Assembly (NCBI GenBank): GCA_023150375.1
Contig: JAKLLA010000010.1
Span: forward strand, 1-64,000
From: Burkholderiaceae bacterium
Lineage (GTDB): Bacteria > Pseudomonadota > Gammaproteobacteria > Burkholderiales > Burkholderiaceae_C
Reading direction: 5' to 3'
Length of the DNA stretch: 64,000 nucleotides
In this document: piece after piece, positions 33,752 to 42,107 of the stretch
Numbering within the stretch: position 1 is the stretch's first letter
Layout: each line of letters opens with the position of its first letter
Position numbers and translations under genes: made by a program
Notes under the pieces: generated by a model
The model's database searches: none
What the model saw: only the letters and a program-made list of their open reading frames with translations
Told to the model about the DNA's origin: nothing

Positions 33752-34585
33752 TCAGCTTCTGACCAGTGTGTGCCGCTGGGCACGATAGAGCGACAGGCCG
33801 AGCGCGATCGTCAGCAGCATCGCCAGGACCGGATACATCGTCTCGATGCCCTCGGTCGGCACGTAGGCCGGGATGAAGGCATGGCGCTGCAGTTCGATCA
33901 GGTGGATCAGCGGGTTCCACAGCAGTGGTTCGATGTACTCGCGCGGCAGCATGTCGACATGGAAGATCACGCCCGAGGCGAAGTACAGCGGCAGCATGGC
34001 CATGCGCACCAGCGACCTCGCCCTCGGGCGCTCGTGGGTCAGGATGGCCACCAGGGTGCCGAAACCGAAGCCGCTGCCGATCAGCAGCAGATTGACGAGG
34101 ATCACCACCAGCAGGTTGGCGGGTGCCACCCCGTAGCCCAGCCAGCCCAGCACGCCGAGGGTGAAGGCGTAGACGATCAGGTTCATGCCCGCCTCGACCA
34201 CGGCCCGGGCCACCAGGACGTCGATCGGCTTGACCTGCCGATAGCCGTAGAGACCGCGATTGGCCTCGATGCCGTCCATCAGGCGGTTGGCGAGGTTCTG
34301 GAACAGGAAGAAGGGGATCAGGCCGGTGGCCAGGAAGATCGGGTACTCGTAGGAGACGTTCGGATTGCCCGACACCACGCCGAGGATGGCGACCAGCAGC
34401 AGGGTATGCGCCAGCGGCTCGATCAGCGTCCACACGGCGCCGACCCACTGCCCGCCCACTCTCGAGGTGGCCTCCCGGATCACCAGCGCGAACAGCACCT
34501 CGCGCTGAACGTCCCAGGCGCTGCGCCTGCCGCGCGCGGGCCGGACGGCGTCAGTCGACTCCAGTGGCGCGGCGGTGGGGTTCAT
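33752..34585 (-). CDS. kpsM: Capsule polysaccharide ABC transporter permease, KpsM-like
   Basis: This 277-residue ABC-2 type permease spans the inner membrane about six times (for example LIEPLAHTLLLVAILGVVSG, FLATGLIPFFLFQNLANRLM, LLVVILVNLLLIGSGFGFGT, VLAMLLTIALGLSLYR). The cytosolic segment VIREATSRVGGQWVGAVWTL is the conserved KpsM/Wzm start. It exports capsule glycan with KpsT. ATG 34585 is chosen; an upstream in-frame TTG at 34615 adds 10 residues without conservation. It is the first gene of the leftward export operon, behind a 158-base spacer that holds a candidate promoter. Confidence 0.92.
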   Translation of the reverse strand: MNPTAAPLESTDAVRPARGRRSAWDVQREVLFALVIREATSRVGGQWVGAVWTLIEPLAHTLLLVAILGVVSGNPNVSYEYPIFLATGLIPFFLFQNLANRLMDGIEANRGLYGYRQVKPIDVLVARAVVEAGMNLIVYAFTLGVLGWLGYGVAPANLLVVILVNLLLIGSGFGFGTLVAILTHERPRARSLVRMAMLPLYFASGVIFHVDMLPREYIEPLLWNPLIHLIELQRHAFIPAYVPTEGIETMYPVLAMLLTIALGLSLYRAQRHTLVRS

Positions 34586-34650
34586 CGTGGGCGGCAAGGG
34601 CTTGGGTCCAGCCAACGGACAGCCGGCGGGGACAGACTTCGAAGCCCTGC

Positions 34651-34656
34651 ATTCTA
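34651..34656 (-). promoter_or_regulatory. Candidate -10 box for the kpsM-T-E-D operon
   Basis: On the minus strand the hexamer is TAGAAT (5 of 6 to TATAAT), 66 bases before the kpsM ATG. The best -35 at normal spacing is CTGGAT, which is weak. The 34586-34743 spacer between xdhC and kpsM is the only gap over 120 bases at the head of the leftward locus, which supports a promoter here. Confidence 0.4.
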
Positions 34657-34743
34657 GGGGGTGGCCTTTTCAGATCCAGCCCGAAGCCGCAGAACCGTGC
34701 GGCCGCGGCGGCCAGCTGGGGCTGCGGCGCCGCGATTCGTGAA

Positions 34744-35658
34744 CTACGTCCGGTTTCCCGGCCGATCCGGCCGCCCGTCGCCCAACCCCAGCAGCTGCGC
34801 CACCACCCCCACCGCGATCACCTCCGGCTCCTTGCCGACGATGCCCGGCAGTCCCGCGGGGCAGGTCAGGCGGGCGAGCTGTGCGGGCGTGAGGCCGCGT
34901 GAGCGCAGGCGGTGCTCGAAGCGGGCCCGCTTGGTGGCGCTGCCGATCAGGCCGCACCAGCGCAGGTCGTCGCGGCGCAGGATGGCCTCGACGATGCGCA
35001 GGTCCAGGTCGTGGCTGTGCGTGAGCACCAGGAAGCAGGCCTGCGGCGGGGCGAGGGCCACTTCGGCCTCGGGGGAGTCGACGGCCAGGCGCTCGAGGTG
35101 GGCGGCGTCGGGGCCCTCGCCGGGGGGAGGAAAGGCGTCGTCGCGTTCGTCGATCCACTGCACCCGGCAGGGCAGGGTGGCGAGCAGGTGGGCCACGGCG
35201 CGGCCGACATGGCCGGCGCCGTGCAGTTGCAGGAAGAAGCGTTCGGCGGGGGAGGCCCAGGCCGCCAGGCTCTCGGGGCTCAGGCGTTGCAGCCTCAGGG
35301 TGACATGGCCGCCGCAGCACTGGCCCAGCGCGGGCCCGAGGGGAAAGGCGAGTTCGACCGGTCCGGCGGCGCCGGCGGCCAGCAGGGCGCGCGCAGCCTC
35401 GAGGGCCTTCCATTCGAGGTGGCCGCCGCCGATGCTGCCGGCGCGGGTCTGCGCGGCCACCAGCATGTGCGTGCCGGTCTCGCGCGGCACCGAGCCGCGG
35501 TGGGCAACGATGGCGACGTCGATCGCGGCCGTCCCGGCGGCCAGCCAGGCGCGGGCGGTGTCGGCCAGCGGACCGGACGGCTGCGCCGGGCCGGAGGACG
35601 GTTCTGCGCGCGGGGGGGCGAGCTGCCGATCAGCGCGCGCGGTCGTCGCGGGGTTCAT
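34744..35658 (-). CDS. xdhC: Xanthine dehydrogenase maturation factor XdhC
   Basis: This 304-residue protein binds molybdenum cofactor and delivers its sulfurated form to xanthine dehydrogenase. The N-terminal XdhC/CoxI domain shows VAIVAHRGSVPRETGTHMLV, GSIGGGHLEWKALEAA and LGPALGQCCGGHVTLRL (the Cys pair near residue 113). A Rossmann-type C-terminal domain follows (FFLQLHGAGHVGRAVAHLLA near 143, then LVLTHSHDLDLRIVEAIL and CGLIGSATKRARFEHRL). It overlaps the xdhB stop by 4 bases and is the last gene of xdhABC. Confidence 0.93.
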   Translation of the reverse strand: MNPATTARADRQLAPPRAEPSSGPAQPSGPLADTARAWLAAGTAAIDVAIVAHRGSVPRETGTHMLVAAQTRAGSIGGGHLEWKALEAARALLAAGAAGPVELAFPLGPALGQCCGGHVTLRLQRLSPESLAAWASPAERFFLQLHGAGHVGRAVAHLLATLPCRVQWIDERDDAFPPPGEGPDAAHLERLAVDSPEAEVALAPPQACFLVLTHSHDLDLRIVEAILRRDDLRWCGLIGSATKRARFEHRLRSRGLTPAQLARLTCPAGLPGIVGKEPEVIAVGVVAQLLGLGDGRPDRPGNRT

Positions 35659-38087
35659 CCGATCGTGTCGGGGGGCGCGGCGCCGCCCGGTGTGGCAGGC
35701 GAAGGCCCTGCCTGCACCGCATCCAGCGCCTCCAGCACGGCTTCGGGGGTGGCCGGGGCACGCAGTGGCGGCACACAGCCGGGCGGGCCGGCGGCGGCGA
35801 TGGCGTCGCGGATGGCCAGGAAGGCGCTGAAGGCCAGCAGCAGCGGCGGCTCGCCCACCGCCTTGCTGCGGTGGATGCTGTCGGCCAGGTTGCGGTTGTC
35901 GAACAGGCGGGTGTGGAACTGCGCCGGGATGTCCTGCGCGGTGGGGATCTTGTAGGTGCTGGGCGCGTGGGTCAGCAGCGCGCCGGTCTGCGGGTGCCAG
36001 ACCAGTTCCTCGCTGGTCAGCCAGCCCAGGCCCTGGACGTAGGCGCCCTCGATCTGGCCGCGGTCGATCGCCGGGTTCAGTGAGGCGCCCACGTCGTGCA
36101 GCAGGTCGGCGCGCAGCAGGCGCGTCTCGCCGGTCAGGGTGTCGATCATCACCTCGCTGACGGCCGCCCCATAGGCGAAGTAGAAGAAGGGCCGCCCCTG
36201 CAGGCGCTCGCGGTCCCAGTGCAGGCCGGGGGTGGCGTAGAAGCCGTCGCTCCAGAGCTGCACGCGCGCCTGCCAGGCCTGGTTCACGAGTTCGGCGAAG
36301 GGCAGGCGCAGCGCGGCGGCGTCCCCGCTGGGGATCTCGACGAAGCCGTCGGCGAAGCGCACCGTCTCGGGGTCGCGGGGCGCGGGCGCCGACCCGCCGC
36401 CCTGGGGGCGGCCGGGGGCCGCGAGCGCGGCACCGCGCTGCAGCGCGAAGGCGGCCAGGCGCTGGCGGATCCGGCGCGCGGCGTCCTGCGCGGCCTTGCC
36501 GTTCAGGTCGCTGCCGGTGGAGGCGGCGGTGGCCGAGGTGTTGGCCACCTTGTGGGTGTCGGTGGCGGTCACGCGCACACGCTCGAAGGGCAGGCCGAGT
36601 TCCTGGGCCACCACCTGCGCCACCTTGGTGTTCAGGCCCTGGCCCATCTCGGTGCCGCCGTGGTTCACCAGCACCGAGCCGTCGGTGTAGACATGCACCA
36701 GCGCGCCGGCCTGGTTGAAATGGGCCACGTTGAAGCTGATGCCGAACTTCACCGGCGTGAGCGCCAGGCCCTTCTTGAGCACCGGGCTGGCGGCGTTGAA
36801 GGCATCGACAGCGGCGCGCCGCTCGGCGTAGCGGGCGTCGGCGGCCAGCTGGTCGACCAGCGGGTGCAGGATGTTGTCCTCGACCACCTGGCCGTAGGGC
36901 GTGACGTTGCGCTCGCCGGCGTCGCCGCGGGCCGGGTCCGGGCTGGGGCCGTAGAAGTTGACGCGCCGCACCTCCAGCGGGTCACGGCCGAGCTGGCGGG
37001 CGATGTCGTCGAGGATGATCTCCACCGCCAGCGCGCCCTGCGGGCCGCCGAAGCCACGGAAGGCGGTGTTGCTCTGTGTGTTCGTGCGCGCGCAATGGCC
37101 GCGCAGGTCGACATGCGGGATCCAGTAGGCGTTGTCGAAGTGGCACAGCGCCCGGGTCATCACCGGCGGGGAGAGGTCGGTGCTGAAGCCGGCGTTGCAG
37201 ACCATCTCGACCTCGGCGGCCAGCAGGCGCCCCGCCGCGTCGAAGCCGACCTGCCAGTCGAAGTGGAAGCCGTGGCGCCGGCCGGTGATCAGAAAGTCGT
37301 CGTCGCGGTCGGGCCGCAGCTTGACCGGGCACTGCAGCCGCTGCGCCGCCAGCGCGGCGATGGCCGCGAACAGCGCCGACTGCGATTCCTTGCCGCCGAA
37401 GCCGCCGCCCATGCGCCGGCAGCTCACCTGCACCTTGTGCACCGGCAGCTGCAGGGCGTGCGCGACCACCTGCTGCATCTCGCTGGGGTGCTGGGTGGAG
37501 CTGTGCACCAGCAGTGCGCCGTCCTCCTGCGGCAGGGCGTAGGCGATCTGCCCCTCCAGGTAGAACTGCTCCTGGCCGCCCAGGCGAAAGCGGCCGGACA
37601 GGCGCTGCGGTGCGGCCGCCAGGGCCGCCCGGGCGTCGCCGCGGGCCAGCCGCATCGGCGGCACCACGTACTGCCGGCGGGCGTGCGCCTCCAGCGGGTC
37701 GAGCAGCGCTGGCAGCGCCTCGAGCTGCAGCACCTGGCGGGCCCGGGCGGCGGCGCGCCGGGCCAGCTCGCGCGTGCGGGCCACGACGGCGAAGACCGGC
37801 TGGCCCAGGTAGTGCACCTGGGTGTCGGCCAGGATCGGGTCGTCGTGCTGGATCGGGCCGCAGTCGTTCGCACCGGGGATGTCGGCCGCGGTCAGCACCG
37901 CGACCACCCCCGGCAGCGTGCGCAGGGCGTCCAGGTCGATGCCGAGCAGCCGGGCATGTGCCAGCGGCGACAGGCCCAGCGCGACGTGCAGGGTGCCGGC
38001 GGCCTCGGGGATGTCGTCGGTGAAGGGCGCCGCGCCGGCCACATGCAGGTGCGCGGCCTCGTGGGGCAGGGGGCGGCCGACCGTCAT
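35655..38087 (-). CDS. xdhB: Xanthine dehydrogenase, molybdopterin-binding subunit
   Basis: This 810-residue large subunit oxidises hypoxanthine/xanthine to urate at the Mo centre in the cytoplasm. Family signatures are visible: the N-terminal HLHVAGAAPFTDDIP, VSCRRMGGGFGGKESQ near 225, NTAFRGFGGPQG with the substrate Arg near 341, VNHGGTEMGQGLNTKVAQV, TAASTGSDLNGKAAQDA, IEGAYVQGLGWLTSEEL and AVGEPPLLLAF near 740, whose Glu is the catalytic base. A Gly/Pro/Ala-rich stretch near residues 575-590 (RPQGGGSAPAPRDPE) looks like a small lineage-specific insertion. Start ATG 38087 overlaps the xdhA stop (ATGA). Confidence 0.94.
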   Translation of the reverse strand: MTVGRPLPHEAAHLHVAGAAPFTDDIPEAAGTLHVALGLSPLAHARLLGIDLDALRTLPGVVAVLTAADIPGANDCGPIQHDDPILADTQVHYLGQPVFAVVARTRELARRAAARARQVLQLEALPALLDPLEAHARRQYVVPPMRLARGDARAALAAAPQRLSGRFRLGGQEQFYLEGQIAYALPQEDGALLVHSSTQHPSEMQQVVAHALQLPVHKVQVSCRRMGGGFGGKESQSALFAAIAALAAQRLQCPVKLRPDRDDDFLITGRRHGFHFDWQVGFDAAGRLLAAEVEMVCNAGFSTDLSPPVMTRALCHFDNAYWIPHVDLRGHCARTNTQSNTAFRGFGGPQGALAVEIILDDIARQLGRDPLEVRRVNFYGPSPDPARGDAGERNVTPYGQVVEDNILHPLVDQLAADARYAERRAAVDAFNAASPVLKKGLALTPVKFGISFNVAHFNQAGALVHVYTDGSVLVNHGGTEMGQGLNTKVAQVVAQELGLPFERVRVTATDTHKVANTSATAASTGSDLNGKAAQDAARRIRQRLAAFALQRGAALAAPGRPQGGGSAPAPRDPETVRFADGFVEIPSGDAAALRLPFAELVNQAWQARVQLWSDGFYATPGLHWDRERLQGRPFFYFAYGAAVSEVMIDTLTGETRLLRADLLHDVGASLNPAIDRGQIEGAYVQGLGWLTSEELVWHPQTGALLTHAPSTYKIPTAQDIPAQFHTRLFDNRNLADSIHRSKAVGEPPLLLAFSAFLAIRDAIAAAGPPGCVPPLRAPATPEAVLEALDAVQAGPSPATPGGAAPPDTIG

Positions 38088-39694
38088 GCGGGCTCCCGGG
38101 GGGTCGCCGGCGCGGGGCGCAGGCAGGTCATCGTCGCGGGCAGCGGGTCCACCGGCCGGGTTTCCAGCCAGAGCCGACGCAGCAGCTGGCCGGCCACCCG
38201 CATCCGGTAGGCAGCGCTGGCGCGCAGGTCGTCGATGGGCTGGAAGTCCTGCGCCAGGGCCGCCACCGCCTGCTCCAGGTGGGCCTCGTCCCAGGGCTGG
38301 CCGAGCAGCGCGGCCTCGGCCCGGGCGGCGCGCTTCACGGTGGCGGCCAGGCCGCCCCAGGCCAGCCGCAGCGCGGCGACGCGGCCGGCCTCGTCCAGCC
38401 GCAGCGAGAAGGCGCCGCAGACCGCGGAGATGTCGCTGTCCCAGCGCTTGGCGATCTTCCAGGCCCGCACCTGCGTGCCGGGGGGCGGCCGCGGCACGCG
38501 CAGGCGCTCGACGAACTCGCCGGGCTGCAGCGCGTTGCGCAGGTAGCCGAGGTAGAAGTCTTCCAGGGCCAGCTCGCGCTGCTGCTCGCCGCGGCGCAGC
38601 CCCAGCCGCGCGCCCAGGGCCATCAGCACCGGGGCGCCGTCGCCGATCGGTGAGCCGTTGGCGATGTTGCCGCCCAGCGTGCCGGCGTGGCGCAGCGGCG
38701 GCGCGGCGAAGCGCCGCCAGACCTCCTCGAGCGTCGGCACGGCCGCGGCGAGCGCCGCCCAGGCTTCCTCGAGGCGGGCGCCCGCGCCGATGTTCAGCCC
38801 GGTGGCGTCGACCTCGATGCGGCGCAGTTCGGCCACCTCGTTGATCGACAGGAGGCTGCCCAGGTCGCGGAACTGCTTGTTCACCCACAGGCCGATGTCG
38901 GTGGCGCCGGCCAGCAGCCGGGCCTCGGGCAGCGCCGCGCGCAGGCGCGCGAAGGTCTCCAGGCGGCGCGGCGCCAGAAAGCGCTGGCGCGGGGCGGCCG
39001 GATCCGTCGGGTCGGCCGCATCCGGCCCTTCGTAGACGAAGGTGGCGTCGGCGTCGTCCTGCGCAGCGCGCTCGCGCAGGGCCTGCAGGGCGGCCACGAC
39101 CGGCGCGCGGTCCAGCGGGCGCGGCGGCTGCAGCTCGGTCATGCCGGCGGCGGCGTCCAGCAGCGGCCGGTAACCGGTGCAGCGGCAGAGGTTGCCGGCC
39201 AGCGCGTCGGCCAGGCCCTCGCGCGGCAGGGCCGGTGCCCCGGCCAGACGCTGTTCGTAGAGCGCTGCCAGCGTCATCGCGAAGCCGGGGGTGCAGAAGC
39301 CGCATTGCGAGGCGTGCTGCGCCACCAGTGCCTGCTGCACCGGGTGCGGCTGCGCGGCCGCGCCGTCGGCCAGGCCGAAGCCGGCCAGGTCCTCGACGGT
39401 GAAGACGGCCCGCCCGTCCAGGGTGGGCAGAAAGGTCAGGCAGGCGTTGACGTTGCGCAGCCGCAACCCGCCGGGCGCCGCCGCGTCGAGCTCGCCCAGC
39501 AGCACGGTGCAGGCGCCGCAGTCGCCCTCGTTGCAGCCCTCCTTGGTGCCGGTGGCGCGCTGCGTCTCGCGCAGCCAGTCCAGCAGGCTGCGGGTGGGCG
39601 GCACCGCGCGGATCTCGTGCACCGCGCCGCGCCAGAACAACCGGATCGGGCGCGGCGGCAGGGCGTCGGGCGGGCAGGGCAGGGTGTCGGTCAT
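38084..39694 (-). CDS. xdhA: Xanthine dehydrogenase, fused 2Fe-2S/FAD subunit
   Basis: This 536-residue small subunit passes electrons from the Mo centre through two 2Fe-2S clusters to FAD and NAD+. The ferredoxin-like cluster ligands are Cys54, Cys59, Cys62 and Cys85 (EGCNEGDCGACTVLL). The helical-domain cluster uses Cys131, Cys134, Cys170 and Cys172 (SQCGFCTPGF, GNLCRCTGY). The FAD domain starts near residue 245 (LLAGATDIGLWVNKQFRD, GTLGGNIANGSPIGDG). ATG 39694 is preferred over in-frame upstream codons, which lie in non-conserved sequence. It is the first gene of xdhABC and divergent from the LysR gene, 113 bases away. Confidence 0.94.
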   Translation of the reverse strand: MTDTLPCPPDALPPRPIRLFWRGAVHEIRAVPPTRSLLDWLRETQRATGTKEGCNEGDCGACTVLLGELDAAAPGGLRLRNVNACLTFLPTLDGRAVFTVEDLAGFGLADGAAAQPHPVQQALVAQHASQCGFCTPGFAMTLAALYEQRLAGAPALPREGLADALAGNLCRCTGYRPLLDAAAGMTELQPPRPLDRAPVVAALQALRERAAQDDADATFVYEGPDAADPTDPAAPRQRFLAPRRLETFARLRAALPEARLLAGATDIGLWVNKQFRDLGSLLSINEVAELRRIEVDATGLNIGAGARLEEAWAALAAAVPTLEEVWRRFAAPPLRHAGTLGGNIANGSPIGDGAPVLMALGARLGLRRGEQQRELALEDFYLGYLRNALQPGEFVERLRVPRPPPGTQVRAWKIAKRWDSDISAVCGAFSLRLDEAGRVAALRLAWGGLAATVKRAARAEAALLGQPWDEAHLEQAVAALAQDFQPIDDLRASAAYRMRVAGQLLRRLWLETRPVDPLPATMTCLRPAPATPREPA

Positions 39695-39807
39695 GGGGCG
39701 CTTCACGCGGCGGCGGGCCGCTCGCCGGCTGGGGTGAGCACGAACCATACTCGCCCGCACCGCTCCTGCCATACGAAACGGGTCATGACTGGCATCACAA
39801 TACGCAC
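39695..39807. promoter_or_regulatory. Divergent xdhA / LysR control region
   Basis: This 113-base spacer must carry promoters for both directions. It contains the perfect palindrome GTCATGAC at 39782-39789 and the repeated word CATAC at about 39746 and 39770, both plausible parts of a LysR operator. No convincing -35/-10 pair was found by eye. Confidence 0.4.
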
Positions 39808-40800
39808 ATGGTGAACCGGGCGCTTTTCGACAAGACTGAGCTGCATCTCGTCCGGGTCTTTCACACCTTGATCAGCGAATCCAGCGTTTCCCGTGCCGCC
39901 CTGCGGCTGTCGAGCACCCAGCCGGCGGTGAGTGCCCAGCTGCGCCGCCTGCGCGAGCTGATCGGCGACCCCCTGCTGGTGCGCTCGGGCACCGGCATGG
40001 TGCCCACCGAGGTGGCGTTGCAGCTGCTCGAGCCGGCGGCCACGCTGCTGCGCAGCGCCGAGCAGCTCTTCGGCGGCAAGGTCGGCGTGCGCGCCTTCGA
40101 CCCGGCGGCCGCGGAGGTGGAGTTCCGCCTCGCTGCCAGCGACTACCTCGACCCCGGCTTCCTGCCCGCGCTGGTGACCCGGCTGCGCCAGGCCGCGCCG
40201 AACGCCCGCGTGACGGTGCACGCGCTGTCGGCCGACTTCGACTACCGGGCCCGGCTGGCGCGCGGCGAGCTCGACCTGGTGATCGGCAACTGGCTCGAGC
40301 CGCCCGGCGAGCTGCACCTGGGCCGGCTGTTCGCCGACGAGGTGGTCTGCCTGGTGGCGGCCGACCACCCGGCGGTGCGCGAGCCGCAGCGCTGGACGCT
40401 GCCGCGCTACCTGGAGGCCGACCATGTCGCGCCGACGCCGCTGCATGCCGGCGCGGCCGGCGTGATCGACGAGCAGCTGGCCCGCCAGGGGCTGGCCCGG
40501 CGCATCGTGGTGCGCAGCCCGCACTTCGCGCTGGTGCCGGCGATGCTGGCGCGCAGCCGCCTGGTGCTCACCACCGGGCGGCGTTTCTGCGAGCGCCATC
40601 TCGGCCGGGCGGACCTGCCGCCGCTGGCCATCGTGCCCTGCCCGGCGGCCTTTCCGCCGATGGTGTACTACCAGCTCTGGCATGAGGTCAGCCACGCGGC
40701 GGCCTCGCTGCGCTGGCTGCGCGAGACGGTGCGCGATGTGGCCCGCGCCTCGGTCGGGGATGGGGCCGGCGCGGCGGCAGGGGCGGGGGAGGCGCGATGA
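39808..40800 (+). CDS. LysR-family transcriptional regulator of purine genes
   Basis: This 330-residue LysR regulator has a winged helix-turn-helix at residues about 12-70 (VFHTLISESSVSRAALRLSS, TQPAVSAQLRRLRELIGDPL) and a periplasmic-binding-protein-like effector domain (VEFRLAASDYLDPGFLPALV, LARGELDLVIGNWLEPP). ATG 39808 is used; GTG follows immediately. Its stop overlaps the guaD start (ATGA), so the regulator is co-translated with guaD and the purine transporter and probably controls both that operon and the divergent xdhABC genes. The effector is likely a purine or its oxidation product; this is inferred from position. Confidence 0.88.
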   Translation: MVNRALFDKTELHLVRVFHTLISESSVSRAALRLSSTQPAVSAQLRRLRELIGDPLLVRSGTGMVPTEVALQLLEPAATLLRSAEQLFGGKVGVRAFDPAAAEVEFRLAASDYLDPGFLPALVTRLRQAAPNARVTVHALSADFDYRARLARGELDLVIGNWLEPPGELHLGRLFADEVVCLVAADHPAVREPQRWTLPRYLEADHVAPTPLHAGAAGVIDEQLARQGLARRIVVRSPHFALVPAMLARSRLVLTTGRRFCERHLGRADLPPLAIVPCPAAFPPMVYYQLWHEVSHAAASLRWLRETVRDVARASVGDGAGAAAGAGEAR

Positions 40801-42107
40801 CGAACGGACGGCCCGAGCGCATCGCCCTGCGCGGCGACCTGCTGGACTTCACCGCCGACCCCGGCTGGGGGGCGCCGCGGCCCGACCACCCGGGGCTGCG
40901 CTGGCGGCCCGACCACTGGCTGCTGGTGCAGGGCGGGCGCATCGTCGGCTGCGAGTGCGCCGCCGCCCTCACGCCCGGGCCGGACTGGCACTGTGTGGAC
41001 CACCGCGGCCGGCTGATCCTGCCCGGCTTCGTCGACACCCATGTGCACAGCCCGCAGCTCGATGTGATCGCCAGCTACGGCAGCGAGCTGCTGGACTGGC
41101 TGAACACCTACACCTTCCCGGCCGAGCAGCGCTTTGCCGACCCGGCGGTGGCCGAGGCCGGCGCGCAGACCTTCGTCGACGCCCTGTTGCGCCACGGCAT
41201 CACCGCGGCGGTGGTCTTTCCGACCGTGCACGCGGTGTCGGTGGACACGCTGTTCGCGGCGGCCCAGGCGCGCGGCATGCGGCTGATCGCCGGCAAGGTG
41301 CTGATGGACCGCCATGCGCCCGCGGGCCTGTGCGATGGCGACGTGGCGAGCACCGAGGCGCTCAGCCGGGCCCTGATCGCGCGCTGGCACGGCCGTGGCC
41401 GGCTGGCCTATGCGCTGACGGTGCGCTTTGCCCCCACCAGCACACCCGCCCAGCTGGCGATGGCCGGCCGCCTGCTGGCCGAGGTGCCGGACCTGTACCT
41501 GCAGACCCACGTGGCGGAGAACCGCGCCGAGGTGGCCTGGGTGGCCGAGCTCTTCCCGGCGGCGCGCAGCTACCTGTCGGTGTACGAGCAGGCCGGCCTG
41601 CTCGGCCCGCGCTCGGTGCTGGCGCATGGCATCTGGCTGGACGAGGCCGACCGGCGTCTGCTGGCCGAGCGCGGCGCGCAGATCGCGCACAGCCCCAGCT
41701 CCAACCTCTTCCTGGGCAGCGGGCTGCTCGACTGGCCGGCGCTGGAGGCGGCCGGGGTGCGCGTGTCCATCGCCACCGACGTCGGCGGCGGAACCTCGCT
41801 GTCGCTGCAGCGCACCCTGAGCGATGCCTACAAGATCCAGGCGCTGCGCGGGGTGCGTCTGACCGCCTGGAAGGCCCTGTACGCGGCCACCCGCGGGGCG
41901 GCCGAGGCGCTGCAGCTCGGCGCGGAGATCGGCTCCTTCGACCCGGGCTGCAGTGCCGACCTGGCCGTCTGGCGCTGGGCCGAGGGGCCGGTGGCGCTGC
42001 ACCGCGACCGCCTGGTGCGTGACTTGCATGAACGGCTGTTCGCCTGGATCACCCTGGCCGACGAACGTAACCTGGAGCGCGTGTATGTCGCTGGACAAGT
42101 CCGCTGA
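40797..42107 (+). CDS. guaD: Guanine deaminase
   Basis: This 436-residue amidohydrolase converts guanine to xanthine and ammonia, feeding xanthine dehydrogenase. Zinc ligands are His82 and His84 in LPGFVDTHVHSPQ, a His in LQTHVAENRAEV near 238, and Asp in SIATDVGGGTSLSL near 326. The GuaD-specific N-terminal segment DYGSELLDWLNTYTFPAE-like (SYGSELLDWLNTYTFPAE) and PSSNLFLGSGLLD are present. Length fits bacterial GuaD (about 430-440). The start overlaps the LysR stop by 4 bases, and its last 23 bases overlap the ABC ATPase gene. Confidence 0.93.
   Translation: MTNGRPERIALRGDLLDFTADPGWGAPRPDHPGLRWRPDHWLLVQGGRIVGCECAAALTPGPDWHCVDHRGRLILPGFVDTHVHSPQLDVIASYGSELLDWLNTYTFPAEQRFADPAVAEAGAQTFVDALLRHGITAAVVFPTVHAVSVDTLFAAAQARGMRLIAGKVLMDRHAPAGLCDGDVASTEALSRALIARWHGRGRLAYALTVRFAPTSTPAQLAMAGRLLAEVPDLYLQTHVAENRAEVAWVAELFPAARSYLSVYEQAGLLGPRSVLAHGIWLDEADRRLLAERGAQIAHSPSSNLFLGSGLLDWPALEAAGVRVSIATDVGGGTSLSLQRTLSDAYKIQALRGVRLTAWKALYAATRGAAEALQLGAEIGSFDPGCSADLAVWRWAEGPVALHRDRLVRDLHERLFAWITLADERNLERVYVAGQVR

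Noticed and set aside
38088-39305. Long N-terminal extension of xdhB
   Set aside because: It is a shadow of xdhA; XdhB homology begins at ATG 38087 in the ATGA overlap.
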